In this document: positions 24,694-32,809 of the stretch, one piece after another
Layout of the letters: each line of letters begins with the position of its first letter
Numbering within the stretch: the first letter of the stretch is position 1
Assembly (NCBI RefSeq): GCF_017599305.1
Contig: NZ_JAGFWR010000001.1
Span: 682,001 to 746,000 of the forward strand
Source of the DNA: Micromonospora antibiotica
GTDB taxonomy: Bacteria > Actinomycetota > Actinomycetes > Mycobacteriales > Micromonosporaceae
DNA: 64,000 nucleotides
Direction: 5' to 3'
Made by a program: the position numbers and the translations under genes
Notes under the pieces: generated by a model
What the model was told of the DNA's origin: nothing
Seen by the model: only the letters and a program-made list of their open reading frames with translations
The model's database searches: none

Positions 24694-25215
24694 GTGGCAC
24701 CGGTGACCGACCCCAGGACGGCCGTGGCGGCGGTGGTGGACCCGGAGATCCGGGTGATCACCATCGACGAGCTGGGCATCCTGCGGGCGGTCGACGAGGA
24801 CCCGACCACCGGCCGGGTGCTCGTCACGATCACCCCCACCTACACCGGCTGCCCGGCGATGGACGTGATCCGGGCCGACATCCGGCGGGCCCTGGCAGTC
24901 GCCGGGCATCCCGACGCCGAGGTCCGGACGGTCTTCAGCCCGGCCTGGAGCACCGACTGGATCTCCGAGGGTGGCCGGGCCAAGCTCGCCGCCGCCGGCA
25001 TCGCCCCGCCGGCTCCGGCCGGTACGGCGGGCCCGTCGCCCGCGCCGGGGTCCGGCCGCCCACCCGGGGTGGTGCCGCTGACCCTGGCCGTCCGCTGCCC
25101 GCGCTGCGGATCACCGGAGACGGAGCAGGTCAGCCGGTTCGGCTCCACCGCGTGCAAGGCGCTCTGGCGCTGCCGTTCCTGCTCCGAACCCTTCGACCAC
25201 CTGAAGGCGCTGTGA
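24694..25215 (+). CDS. paaD: PaaD, iron-sulfur/maturation factor of the phenylacetate epoxidase
   Basis: 173 residues. The N-terminal DUF59/MIP18-like part reads VVDPEIRVITIDELGILRAV and ITPTYTGCPAMDVIRADIRRAL. The C-terminal zinc-ribbon-like module has the cysteine pairs CPRCGSPE and CRSCSEPFDHLK. PaaD is not part of the mature enzyme and probably helps insert the metal or Fe-S centre. GTG 24694 or 24703 could be the start. The stop overlaps the paaE GTG. Confidence 0.92.
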   Translation: MAPVTDPRTAVAAVVDPEIRVITIDELGILRAVDEDPTTGRVLVTITPTYTGCPAMDVIRADIRRALAVAGHPDAEVRTVFSPAWSTDWISEGGRAKLAAAGIAPPAPAGTAGPSPAPGSGRPPGVVPLTLAVRCPRCGSPETEQVSRFGSTACKALWRCRSCSEPFDHLKAL

Positions 25216-26414
25216 CTGTCACCATCACCCGCCCGGTCCGCCGCCGGCCGGCTTTCCACCCGCTGGCGGTCGCCGCCGTCGACCGGCTCACCGACGACGC
25301 CGTGGCGATCACCTTCGCGGTGCCCGAGGAGCTGCGGGCGACGTTCGCGTTCGCCGCCGGCCAGCACCTGACCGTCCGCCTGCCCGCCGTTGCCGGGTCG
25401 GCCGACACCGCCGTCACCGTGCCGTCCGGTGCGGTCGACGGGCCGGGTGTCGAAGGTGGGCCGGCTGCGGCCGGTGCCGCTGGTGCCGCCGGTGCGGACG
25501 TGCGGCGGTCGTACTCGATCTGCTCCACACCCGAGGAGCTGGCCCGGCACGGCCGGTTGCGGATCGGGGTGCGGGAGATCCCCGGCGGCGCGTTCTCCAG
25601 CTACGCCTGCGGCGCGCTGCGGCACGGCGACACCGTCGACGTGCTGCCCCCGCTGGGACACTTCACCACCGCGTTCGCGCCGGACCGGGTGCGCCACTAC
25701 GGCGCGGTGGTCGCCGGCTCCGGCATCACCCCGGTGCTCGCGCTGGTCGCGACGGCCCTGGCCGTCGAGCCGGCCAGCACCTTCACCCTGGTGTACGGCA
25801 ACCGCACGGCCAACACGGTGATGTTCGCCGAGGAGCTGGCCGACCTGAAGGACCGCTACCCGACCCGGCTGCACCTGGTGCACGTGCTGTCCCGGGAGCC
25901 GGGTGAGTCGCCGTTGCTGTCCGGCCGGATCGACGCCGACCGGCTGACCCGGCTGCTGGACACCATCGTGCCCGGCGACGCGATCGCCGAGTGGTTCCTC
26001 TGCGGCCCCTACCAGTTGGTGCTGGACGCGAAGGCGGTGCTGACCGGCCGGGGCCTGCCCGAGTCGGCGGTGCACACCGAACTGTTCCACGTCGACACCC
26101 CACCCGAGCCGGTGCGCCGGACGGGCGAGTCGACCGGTGGCGCGGAGGTGACCATCGTGCTGGACGGCCGGTCGTCCCGGTTCACCATGGGCCGCGACGA
26201 GCGGGTGCTGGACGCGGCGCTCAAGGTGCGCGGCGAGCTGCCGTACGCGTGCAAGGGTGGGGTCTGCTCGACCTGCCGGGCGAAGGTGGTCTCCGGCGCG
26301 GTGACGATGGCCCGCAACTACGCCCTGGAGCCGGACGAGGTGGCCGCCGGGTACGTGTTGACCTGTCAGTCCAGCCCGACCACCGACACCCTGACGGTCG
26401 ACTACGACGGCTAG
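25212..26414 (+). CDS. paaE: Phenylacetyl-CoA epoxidase reductase PaaE
   Basis: 400 residues. An FAD/NAD reductase domain (RRSYSICSTPEEL near residue 98, GSGITPVLALV for nucleotide binding) is followed by a plant-type [2Fe-2S] domain with Cys347, Cys352, Cys355 and Cys385 (CKGGVCSTC ... LTCQS). It passes electrons from NADPH to PaaA. Unusual: about 40 residues rich in Gly, Ala and Val (about 59-96, SGAVDGPGVEGGPAAAGAAG) are inserted between GQHLTVRLP and the RSYS flavin motif, which are normally nearly adjacent. This is the last gene of the paa operon here; ligase and lower-pathway genes are not in the window. Confidence 0.93.
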   Translation: MTVTITRPVRRRPAFHPLAVAAVDRLTDDAVAITFAVPEELRATFAFAAGQHLTVRLPAVAGSADTAVTVPSGAVDGPGVEGGPAAAGAAGAAGADVRRSYSICSTPEELARHGRLRIGVREIPGGAFSSYACGALRHGDTVDVLPPLGHFTTAFAPDRVRHYGAVVAGSGITPVLALVATALAVEPASTFTLVYGNRTANTVMFAEELADLKDRYPTRLHLVHVLSREPGESPLLSGRIDADRLTRLLDTIVPGDAIAEWFLCGPYQLVLDAKAVLTGRGLPESAVHTELFHVDTPPEPVRRTGESTGGAEVTIVLDGRSSRFTMGRDERVLDAALKVRGELPYACKGGVCSTCRAKVVSGAVTMARNYALEPDEVAAGYVLTCQSSPTTDTLTVDYDG

Positions 26415-26481
26415 CCGGGTCGGCGGCGCTGCCGGCAGTGGTTTTCGAGCTTCCGGGGGCCGGCGACCCTGTCCTCGCTCT

Positions 26482-26579
26482 CGGGCGAGGGTCCTTTGTC
26501 TGTTGCGGGCCGGCGGCGGTGCCGCTGCCCACCCCGCCGGACACGATCGGGCGGGGGTCCTATGTCTGTTGCGGGCCCT
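26482..26579. repeat. Two direct copies of a 29-bp sequence after paaABCDE
   Basis: GGGCGAGGGTCCTTTGTCTG (from 26483) and GGGCGGGGGTCCTATGTCTG (from 26549), each continuing TTGCGGGCC, are 66 bp apart with two mismatches. The gap between paaE and the next gene (26415-26651) holds nothing else I can name. The role is unknown. Confidence 0.7.
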
Positions 26580-26651
26580 GTCGAGCTGATGACGTCAGCG
26601 ACTCACCCGGGATCGATGGGTTTGTGCTTGATTTGCGATCCCGGCGACCTG

Positions 26652-27029
26652 TCAACCGGTGCGGAGGTGGGCGGTCCAGTAGGTGAGGTCGGAGTGGTGC
26701 TCGGTGAGGGCGACCGGCTCCCCACAGGCCTCCCCGATCAGCCTGACCGCCTCGTCCAGGTGCGGCGGATTGCCGTCCCAGTCCTCGTCGCGGAACAGTT
26801 GCAGCCCGACCTCGCCCCGATCGTCGCCGAGCGCCTGCGCCGCGTCGGGTGACACCAGCACCACCGTGTAGCGGGCGGCCTCCCGCTCGGCCTCGCTCGG
26901 CGGCTCCGGCTCGTCCCGCCTGCGCCGCCGGAACCGCTCGACCACGGACGGGATCGGACCGGGCGAGTCAGCCGGATCGTACGGCTGCAGCCAGGTGGGT
27001 GAGGGACGGACGATGTTCGAGGCGGTCAC
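26652..27029 (-). CDS. Small acidic protein of unknown function
   Basis: 125 residues. It starts VTASNIVRPSPTWLQPYDPADS, has an Arg/Glu-rich stretch (RFRRRRRDEPEPPSEAEREAARYT), and ends with LIGEACGEPVALTEHHSDLTYWTAHLR. There is no signal peptide or membrane helix, and I recognise no family. The GTG start is well supported by GAAGGAG seven bases upstream. It is divergent from the Scr1-type HTH regulator, with both starts within 110 bp, so it may belong to that module. Confidence 0.65.
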   Translation of the reverse strand: MTASNIVRPSPTWLQPYDPADSPGPIPSVVERFRRRRRDEPEPPSEAEREAARYTVVLVSPDAAQALGDDRGEVGLQLFRDEDWDGNPPHLDEAVRLIGEACGEPVALTEHHSDLTYWTAHLRTG

Positions 27030-27137
27030 TTCGACACTCCTTCATCTTTTGACGCAAGCCTTGGCTCGAATAGCAATTTGCGATTATGGTGAGGTTGCTC
27101 AGGGTGAGATGTCAATAGCGATCGGTGGGGAGTCCTG

Positions 27138-28034
27138 GTGGCGAAGCAGAGCGCGCCGACCGTGGTGGGCCGTGGGTTGGGTGGCGAGTTGCGGCAGGTG
27201 CGACGGGCCAGACGCCTGACCGGCTCGGGGGTGGCGACCCAACTCGGCTGGCAGCCGTCGAAGCTCTCCCGGATCGAGACCGGCCAGCAGGGCATCCGGC
27301 TGGAAGAGATCGCCGCGCTGCTGGCCATCTACGGTGTCGTCGGCGAGGAGCGCAAACGGTTGCTCGACATGGCCAGACGCGGCCGGGAGCCGGGCTGGTG
27401 GGAGACGCACTCGGCCGGCCTGACCCCGTGGTCGCGTACCTTCATCCGGTTCGAGGCCGAGGCGACCCGGATAGTGGGCTGGGAGCCGTTGCTGGTGCCG
27501 GGCCTGCTCCAGTTGCCGGACTACACCAGCGCTCTGATGAAGGCGTGCGGGGTGGCCCCGGCGGACGCCCAGGCTCGGGTCGCGGCCCGACTGGGCCGGC
27601 AGGCGATCCTGGCCCGGGACGAGCCACCGGAACTGAGTCTGGTCATCGACGAGATGGTGCTGCGTCGGCCGCTCGGCGGTCGTCGTCTGATGGCCCGACA
27701 GCTCCACCATTTGATCGAGATGATGGATCGGCCCAACGTGACGCTCCAGGTGTTGCCGCTGGAGTGCGCCGGGCACTCCGGGTTGGACGGAGCGTTCGTC
27801 CTGTTCGACTTCGATCGACTCCCGCCGGTGGTGCACCTGGAACACAGGATCTCCAGCATCTTTCTGGAGAAGCCGGATCAGGTGGACGTGTTCCGTCGGG
27901 AGGCGGATACGCTGGCGAGGTCGGCGTTGAACCCGGCCGAATCGATGAAGTTGATAGGCCAGGTCGCAGCGGAGCACGAGCGGGAGCGAGCCGCAGATGA
28001 TGATCGCAGAGTTGTCGGAGGCTTCCTGGCGTAA
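27138..28034 (+). CDS. HTH regulator, Scr1/DUF5753 antitoxin-like
   Basis: 298 residues. An XRE helix-turn-helix (about 12-70: GGELRQVRRARRLTGSGVATQLGWQPSKLSRIETGQQGI) is joined to a DUF5753 domain (about 95-275: VGWEPLLVPGLLQLPDYTSALMKA, LVIDEMVLRRPLGG, VTLQVLPLECAGHSGLDGAFVLFDF). Such proteins are numerous in Streptomyces and Micromonospora, regulate development or secondary metabolism, and nearly always pair with a small DUF397 protein. Its 3' end overlaps the DUF397 gene by 38 bp. GGGGAG precedes the GTG. Confidence 0.92.
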   Translation: MAKQSAPTVVGRGLGGELRQVRRARRLTGSGVATQLGWQPSKLSRIETGQQGIRLEEIAALLAIYGVVGEERKRLLDMARRGREPGWWETHSAGLTPWSRTFIRFEAEATRIVGWEPLLVPGLLQLPDYTSALMKACGVAPADAQARVAARLGRQAILARDEPPELSLVIDEMVLRRPLGGRRLMARQLHHLIEMMDRPNVTLQVLPLECAGHSGLDGAFVLFDFDRLPPVVHLEHRISSIFLEKPDQVDVFRREADTLARSALNPAESMKLIGQVAAEHERERAADDDRRVVGGFLA

Positions 28035-28197
28035 GTCGACCCGCAGCGGCTCCGACACCAACTGTGTCGAGGTTGCCGCAGCAGCCCATGTGGTGGGGGT
28101 GCGGGATTCCAAGGACCGGTCCGGGCCGGTGCTGGCCTTTGACCGCCGGTCCTGGGCCGCGTTCGTCGCCGACCTGCCGGCGCGTTCCGGGGCCTGA
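27997..28197 (+). CDS. DUF397 protein (partner of the Scr1-type regulator)
   Basis: 66 residues: WRKSTRSGSDTNCVEVAAAAHVVGVRDSKDRSGPVLAFDRRSWAAFVADLP is a complete DUF397 domain. Such proteins bind or modulate the HTH/DUF5753 regulator. It overlaps the regulator gene by 38 bp, a normal arrangement. A damaged second copy of its 3' half lies at 30154-30258, on the other side of the AlbA_2 gene. Confidence 0.9.
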   Translation: MMIAELSEASWRKSTRSGSDTNCVEVAAAAHVVGVRDSKDRSGPVLAFDRRSWAAFVADLPARSGA

Positions 28198-28379
28198 ACT
28201 CCGGCTACCGGCCGTGCTGCGGATCCTGGCGGTGGGACGTAGGCGCGGTGCGCGATGGTGAGCTGCCCGCAGCTCATGACGCAGAGATCATGAGGTCCGT
28301 CCCCGCCGTTGCCGGGTTTTCCCGTAGTTTTGTCTTACCCTTACTCGGAAGGGTCCGCTAAAACTGATGGGAAACTCCG

Positions 28380-30140
28380 ATGACCGGCAAGGAGCCAGCA
28401 GGGGCGCTCGCTCGCATCCTCGCGGGGGAGACCGCCGACTCGCTTGAGTCGAGGACGCTGGACTTCAAGCGGCAGGGCCGGTCCCGGGAGGATGCGCTTC
28501 GGATGCTGGCGGCGGCAGCGGCCTGTTTCGCCAACGACATCGGCGGCGTGCTGGTGGTCGGGGTGCACGACCGGATCGCCGGTGCGGAGGCGTTCGAAGG
28601 CACCGACCTCGATCCGCTCCGGGTCGTTCAGCGGATCTACGAACTCACCGAGCCGTCGCTCATCGTCTCCAGCCACGAGATCGAGCACGCGGGGCGTCGG
28701 CTTCTCGTGGTCTCCGTTCCCCGCAGCCCCGACATCCACCAGGTGGATCAGCGTACGACCCATCGGGTCGGCACCTCCTGCGTGCCGATGACCGCAGCGC
28801 AGATCGCTTCCGCACTGGCCGATCGACACAGCGTCGACTGGTCCGCTGGCGATGCGGAACTGGACAGGTCGGATGCGTCGCCGGTGGCGCTCGACATCGC
28901 GCGGAGTCTGCTCCGGCAGAGTCCCGACCCGGCGCGGCGGCGCTACGCCTCCGAAACCGACGGCGACCTGCTACGGATCCTGGGCCTGCTCGGTCCCGAG
29001 GGCCGTCTCAACCGCGCTGGTGCGCTCCTCCTGGTGGATCCCGGCCCCCAGGAGGATGCCCGGGATCTCGCGGTCTACCAGTTCCGTAAGACCCCGGCGG
29101 GTGAGCCGACCGTCGTGCAGCGGATCGCCGGGCCGCTGCTGCGCACCCTGGTACGGGTGCTGGAGATCATCGACGCCCGGGTGGACAAGACACCGGTCAA
29201 CCTGCCCGGTGGCCAGCAGGTGCAGTTGGCCGATCTGCCGGAGGCGGCGGTCCGGGAAGCGGTGGTGAATGCGCTCGTCCACCGTGACTACCGTCTTGAC
29301 GGACCGGTGCGAATCGAGCATGCCCCCACCCGACTGCTCGTGGCCTCACCCGGGCCATTGGTCTTCGGAGTGACTGTGGAGAACATCCTGACCACCACCT
29401 CCCGGCCACGGAACCCGGCGCTGGCCAGGGCTGTCCGGGTCTTGGGGCTCGCCGAGGAGGCGGGTGTCGGAGTGGATCGGATGTACCGGGAGATGGTCCG
29501 GGTGGGCCACCAACCGCCACGGTACGTCGAGGAACCCGATCAGGTGACCGTCACCCTGCTCGGTGGCGCACCCAACCGGCATGTCACCCGCTATGTCGCG
29601 GCGCTGCCCGAGGCTGAGCAGGACGACGCCGACACCCTGCTGATCCTCTACCACCTGTTGACCCATCGCGTGGTGTCCGCCGTCGACGCGGCCCCACTCC
29701 TGCAGAAGGATGTGGTCGAGTCGCAGGAGGTGCTGCTGCGACTGAGCACCGAGCCGGTGGCGATGCTGGAGCCCACGCGGGAGACCGCCCGACGGCGGGC
29801 CCCGAACTATCGGCTGCGTAGCCCGGTGCTGAGCGCTCTCGGCCCGGCGGTCCGCTATCGCCGAGGACAGGGCGACGACGCCGAGCGCAAGGTCGTCGAG
29901 CTGTTGCGGGCTGCTGGCCAGATCAACGCACAGATGGTGCGGATCGCTCTCGACCTCGACGCTCAGGCGACGTCACGACTGCTCAGCGACCTGGTCGATC
30001 GAGGGCTGCTGGTCCGCGTCTCCGAATCACGCCGGGGCCCCTCGGTCACCTACGGTCCCGGTCCGGAGCTACCGGCCGCCAGCCGTCGCCGGCCGGGACG
30101 GAGCCGGTCGGTTGAGGTGGACGAGAATCCCCTGCTCTGA
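28380..30140 (+). CDS. AlbA_2 (Schlafen-like) ATP-binding protein
   Basis: 586 residues. The N-terminal AlbA_2/Schlafen-like domain covers about 15-135 (LESRTLDFKRQGRSREDALRMLAAAAACFANDIGGVLVVGV, THRVGTSCVPMTAAQI). The middle (about 190-400) resembles the HATPase_c_4 helicase-like region with LPEAAVREAVVNALVHRDYR and GLAEEAGVGVDRMYREM. Residues about 490-560 look like a winged helix (INAQMVRIALDLDAQATSRLLSDLVDRGLL). These proteins are predicted regulators or nucleic-acid-binding factors and occur in some phage-defence contexts; the true role is unknown. The DUF397 gene before it and a DUF397 fragment after it suggest insertion. Confidence 0.83.
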   Translation: MTGKEPAGALARILAGETADSLESRTLDFKRQGRSREDALRMLAAAAACFANDIGGVLVVGVHDRIAGAEAFEGTDLDPLRVVQRIYELTEPSLIVSSHEIEHAGRRLLVVSVPRSPDIHQVDQRTTHRVGTSCVPMTAAQIASALADRHSVDWSAGDAELDRSDASPVALDIARSLLRQSPDPARRRYASETDGDLLRILGLLGPEGRLNRAGALLLVDPGPQEDARDLAVYQFRKTPAGEPTVVQRIAGPLLRTLVRVLEIIDARVDKTPVNLPGGQQVQLADLPEAAVREAVVNALVHRDYRLDGPVRIEHAPTRLLVASPGPLVFGVTVENILTTTSRPRNPALARAVRVLGLAEEAGVGVDRMYREMVRVGHQPPRYVEEPDQVTVTLLGGAPNRHVTRYVAALPEAEQDDADTLLILYHLLTHRVVSAVDAAPLLQKDVVESQEVLLRLSTEPVAMLEPTRETARRRAPNYRLRSPVLSALGPAVRYRRGQGDDAERKVVELLRAAGQINAQMVRIALDLDAQATSRLLSDLVDRGLLVRVSESRRGPSVTYGPGPELPAASRRRPGRSRSVEVDENPLL

Positions 30141-30153
30141 AACGGGACGACCG

Positions 30154-30258
30154 ACCGGTGTCGAGGTGGTGCCGAAAGCGCCCGGTCCGGTGTTGGCCTT
30201 CGACCGCCGGTCGTGGGCCGCGTTCGTCGCGGCTCTGCCGGCTCTCTCGGAATCCTGA
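30154..30258 (+). pseudogene. 3' remnant of a DUF397 gene
   Basis: In frame, this reads TGVEVVPKAPGPVLAFDRRSWAAFVAALPALSES then stop. It aligns with the C-terminal half of the intact DUF397 protein (GVRDSKDRSGPVLAFDRRSWAAFVADLP) with strong DNA identity over PVLAFDRRSWAAFVA. The N-terminal half (the WRKSTRSG ... NCVEVA part) is missing, and the frame runs back into the AlbA_2 gene end with no proper start. It is a truncated duplicate, and with the intact gene it brackets the AlbA_2 gene as direct repeats about 2 kb apart. Confidence 0.75.
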
Positions 30259-30282
30259 GCAACCAGTCAGGGGTACGTGGAA

Positions 30283-31425
30283 TCACCGGCCCTGCCGGAG
30301 TCGGTCGTACGGGTCGATGATCTCCGTGGGGCGTAGGGCCGGGGCGGCGTGCTCACGCAGTGTCGGCGAGGCGACGTAGTACCTGCCCCGGGTCTGGCCA
30401 CGTTGTTCCAGGAGACCCGATCGCAGCAGCGCCCGGAGGTCACGGACGGCCTGGTCGTCCGTGAGGGATTCGTCGTGCTGGTAGACGGTCCGGCGTACTC
30501 TGCCGCCGGTCGCCGCGAGTTGCAGGGCGCTGACCACGCGTTCGGGCAGTCCGTCCTGGCGTACCCGGTGGTCGAGGAGTTCCCAGAGTCGGGCGGCCTG
30601 GTCGATGCGTTGCCGGACCAACTGTGCCTGTTGGTGGTGCGCACTCAGGCAGAAACGGATCCATGGGCCGGTGTCGTTCGCCGGTTGCCAGCTCGAACCG
30701 CCCACCTCGGCCAGCACGTCGTAGTAGGCGTAGGTGTTCCGGCCGGCGCCCAGCCACTCCTCGATGGAGGAGAACTCGGGGGCGAGCACGCCGTCGCGGG
30801 CAAGGACCAGCGTGTGCAGGCAACGCGACATACGTCCGTTCCCGTCGCGCCAAGGATGGATCTTGACCAGGTTGAGGTGGGCCATCGATGCGCGGACGAG
30901 GAGAGGGGTGTCGGGTTCTGCGCCGCCGAGCCAGTCGATCAGCTCGGAGATCAGGCCCGGCACCTCGTCGGCATCCGGGCCGGTGTAGACGCGACGGCCG
31001 GTATGGGCCTCATCGACGTAGATGTCACCGGGTCGGTACCGCCCGGGCCATTTGGTTAGTTCATGCCGCATCATCATGAAGTGCAGGGCATTGAGGAGCA
31101 TGTGCTGCCAGGCGAATTCCCGGGACTTGCCCAGTTGTTGCACATAGGTGAGCGCGTCGCGGTAGCCGGTGATGACGTCCCAGGTGCCTGGGTTGGTTTC
31201 CATCGGGTCTTCCCCGGTCACCGCGGCGACGGCGTCGTCCAGCCCGACCTGGTAACCCTCGATCGAGTTGGACCCCTGGATCGCGTGGGCGATCAGGGAC
31301 CTGCGCAGGTGCCCGCTCCACCGGCGTGGCTCGGCGACCTGGTAGCGAAGGGCCTCCCGCATCGCCTCCACCTCGGCGAGGACATGCTCGTCGGCGCTTG
31401 TCAGCGTGGGAGTCGGATACAACAT
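30283..31425 (-). CDS. Fic-domain protein (AMPylase-type) with inhibitory helix and C-terminal winged helix
   Basis: 380 residues. The N-terminal segment contains the inhibitory motif (S/T)xxxE(G/N) as SNSIEG (Ser52-Glu56-Gly57). The Fic core has the catalytic HPWRDGNGRMSR with His190, so the full HxFx(D/E)GNGRxxR pattern is present except Trp for Phe. Residues about 300-370 look like a winged helix (GRVRRTVYQHDESLTDDQAVRDLRALLRSGLLEQRG). Fic proteins transfer AMP or related groups to targets and can act as toxins or regulators. The ATG at 31425 has no Shine-Dalgarno but sits six bases after TATGAT, so the mRNA is probably leaderless. Confidence 0.88.
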   Translation of the reverse strand: MLYPTPTLTSADEHVLAEVEAMREALRYQVAEPRRWSGHLRRSLIAHAIQGSNSIEGYQVGLDDAVAAVTGEDPMETNPGTWDVITGYRDALTYVQQLGKSREFAWQHMLLNALHFMMMRHELTKWPGRYRPGDIYVDEAHTGRRVYTGPDADEVPGLISELIDWLGGAEPDTPLLVRASMAHLNLVKIHPWRDGNGRMSRCLHTLVLARDGVLAPEFSSIEEWLGAGRNTYAYYDVLAEVGGSSWQPANDTGPWIRFCLSAHHQQAQLVRQRIDQAARLWELLDHRVRQDGLPERVVSALQLAATGGRVRRTVYQHDESLTDDQAVRDLRALLRSGLLEQRGQTRGRYYVASPTLREHAAPALRPTEIIDPYDRLRQGR

Positions 31426-31460
31426 GGGAGAATCATATAATGATTCCAGCATTGTGCCAG
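31426..31460 (-). promoter_or_regulatory. Palindromic -10 region shared by fic and mqnC directions
   Basis: GAATCAT-ATA-ATGATTC (31430-31446) is a perfect palindrome with a 3-base centre. On the minus strand it contains TATGAT (31437-31432), with CTGGCA 17 bases upstream, placing transcription at the fic ATG (leaderless). On the plus strand it contains a perfect TATAAT (31436-31441) facing mqnC. The patch is AT-rich against a very GC-rich background. A factor bound here, perhaps the Fic protein through its winged helix, would block both directions. Confidence 0.55.
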
Positions 31461-31618
31461 AATTATTCAAGCATTTGGGGTGGGGTGTCACGGCGGGCGC
31501 GTGCGCCACGGTGACCCGATCGGCCTTCGGTCAGTACACGAATGCTCGTGGTGCGGGACGCGTCACGGTCGACGCACCACCGGAGGGTGGGACGGGAGGT
31601 CGGCGTACGCTCGGTGGT

Positions 31619-32809
31619 GTGACGGCGAACCGGGAGATCGACGACATCCTGCAACGTGGCGCGGACGGCGGGCGGATCACGCCCGAGGAGGCGCTGCTGC
31701 TCTACACCGAGGCGCCCTTCCACGCGTTGGGCGAGGCGGCGGACGCGGTACGTCGGCGGCGCTACCCGGACAACATCGTCACCTACCTGATCGACCGCAA
31801 CATCAACTACACCAACGTCTGCGTGACGGCGTGCAAGTTCTGTGCCTTCTACCGGGCCCCCAAGCACGCCGAGGGGTGGACCCACCCGACCGAGGAGATC
31901 CTGCGCCGCTGCGGTGAGGCGGTCGAGCTGGGCGCCACCCAGGTCATGCTCCAGGGCGGCCACCACCCGGACTACGGGGTGGAGTACTACGAGGAGCTGT
32001 TCTCCTCGGTCAAGAAGGCGTACCCGCAGCTCGCGATCCACTCGATCGGGCCGAGCGAGATCCTGCACATGGCCAAGGTCTCCCAGGTGAGCCTGGACGA
32101 GGCGATCGCCCGGATCAAGGCCGCCGGGCTGGACTCGATCGCCGGTGCCGGTGCCGAGATGCTGCCGGACCGGCCGCGCAAGGCGATCGCCCCGCTGAAG
32201 GAGTCCGGCGCGCGCTGGCTGGAGGTCATGGAGCTGGCCCATCGGCAGGGCCTGGAGTCAACCGCGACGATGATGATGGGCACCGGCGAGACCAACGCCG
32301 AGCGGATCGAGCACCTGCGGATGATCCGCGACGTGCAGGACCGCACCCGGGGGTTCCGGGCGTTCATCCCGTGGACGTACCAGCCGGAGAACAACCACCT
32401 CAAGGGTCGCACCCAGGCCACCACCCTGGAATACCTGCGCCTGGTGGCGGTGGCCCGGTTGTTCTTCGAGACCGTGCCGCACCTGCAGGCGTCCTGGCTG
32501 ACCACCGGCAAGGACGTCGGCCAGCTCGCCCTGCACATGGGGGTCGACGACCTCGGCTCGATCATGCTGGAGGAGAACGTCATCTCCTCGGCGGGCGCGC
32601 GGCACCGGTCCAACCTGCACGAGCTGATCGGCATGATCCGCTCGGCCGACCGGATCCCGGCCCAGCGGGACACCCTCTACCGGCGGCTGGCGGTGCACCA
32701 CACCCCCGCCGACGACCCGACCGACGACCGGGTGGTCTCGCACTTCTCCTCGATCGCCATGCCCGGTGGCGGGGCCGGCCGTTCCCTGCCGCTCGTCGAG
32801 GCCCGCTGA
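31619..32809 (+). CDS. mqnC: Dehypoxanthine futalosine cyclase MqnC (radical SAM)
   Basis: 396 residues. MqnC cyclises dehypoxanthine futalosine to cyclic dehypoxanthine futalosine, a late step of the futalosine pathway. The radical SAM cluster ligands are Cys68, Cys72 and Cys75 in CVTACKFCAFYR, followed by VMLQGGHHPDYGVEYYEELF, STATMMMGTGETNAERIEHL and FIPWTYQPENNHL, all MqnC-type. The GTG at 31619 fits the family length, although its nearest Shine-Dalgarno (GGGAGG) is far; upstream GTGs at 31613 or 31616 are out of frame. Divergent from fic. Confidence 0.93.
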   Translation: MTANREIDDILQRGADGGRITPEEALLLYTEAPFHALGEAADAVRRRRYPDNIVTYLIDRNINYTNVCVTACKFCAFYRAPKHAEGWTHPTEEILRRCGEAVELGATQVMLQGGHHPDYGVEYYEELFSSVKKAYPQLAIHSIGPSEILHMAKVSQVSLDEAIARIKAAGLDSIAGAGAEMLPDRPRKAIAPLKESGARWLEVMELAHRQGLESTATMMMGTGETNAERIEHLRMIRDVQDRTRGFRAFIPWTYQPENNHLKGRTQATTLEYLRLVAVARLFFETVPHLQASWLTTGKDVGQLALHMGVDDLGSIMLEENVISSAGARHRSNLHELIGMIRSADRIPAQRDTLYRRLAVHHTPADDPTDDRVVSHFSSIAMPGGGAGRSLPLVEAR

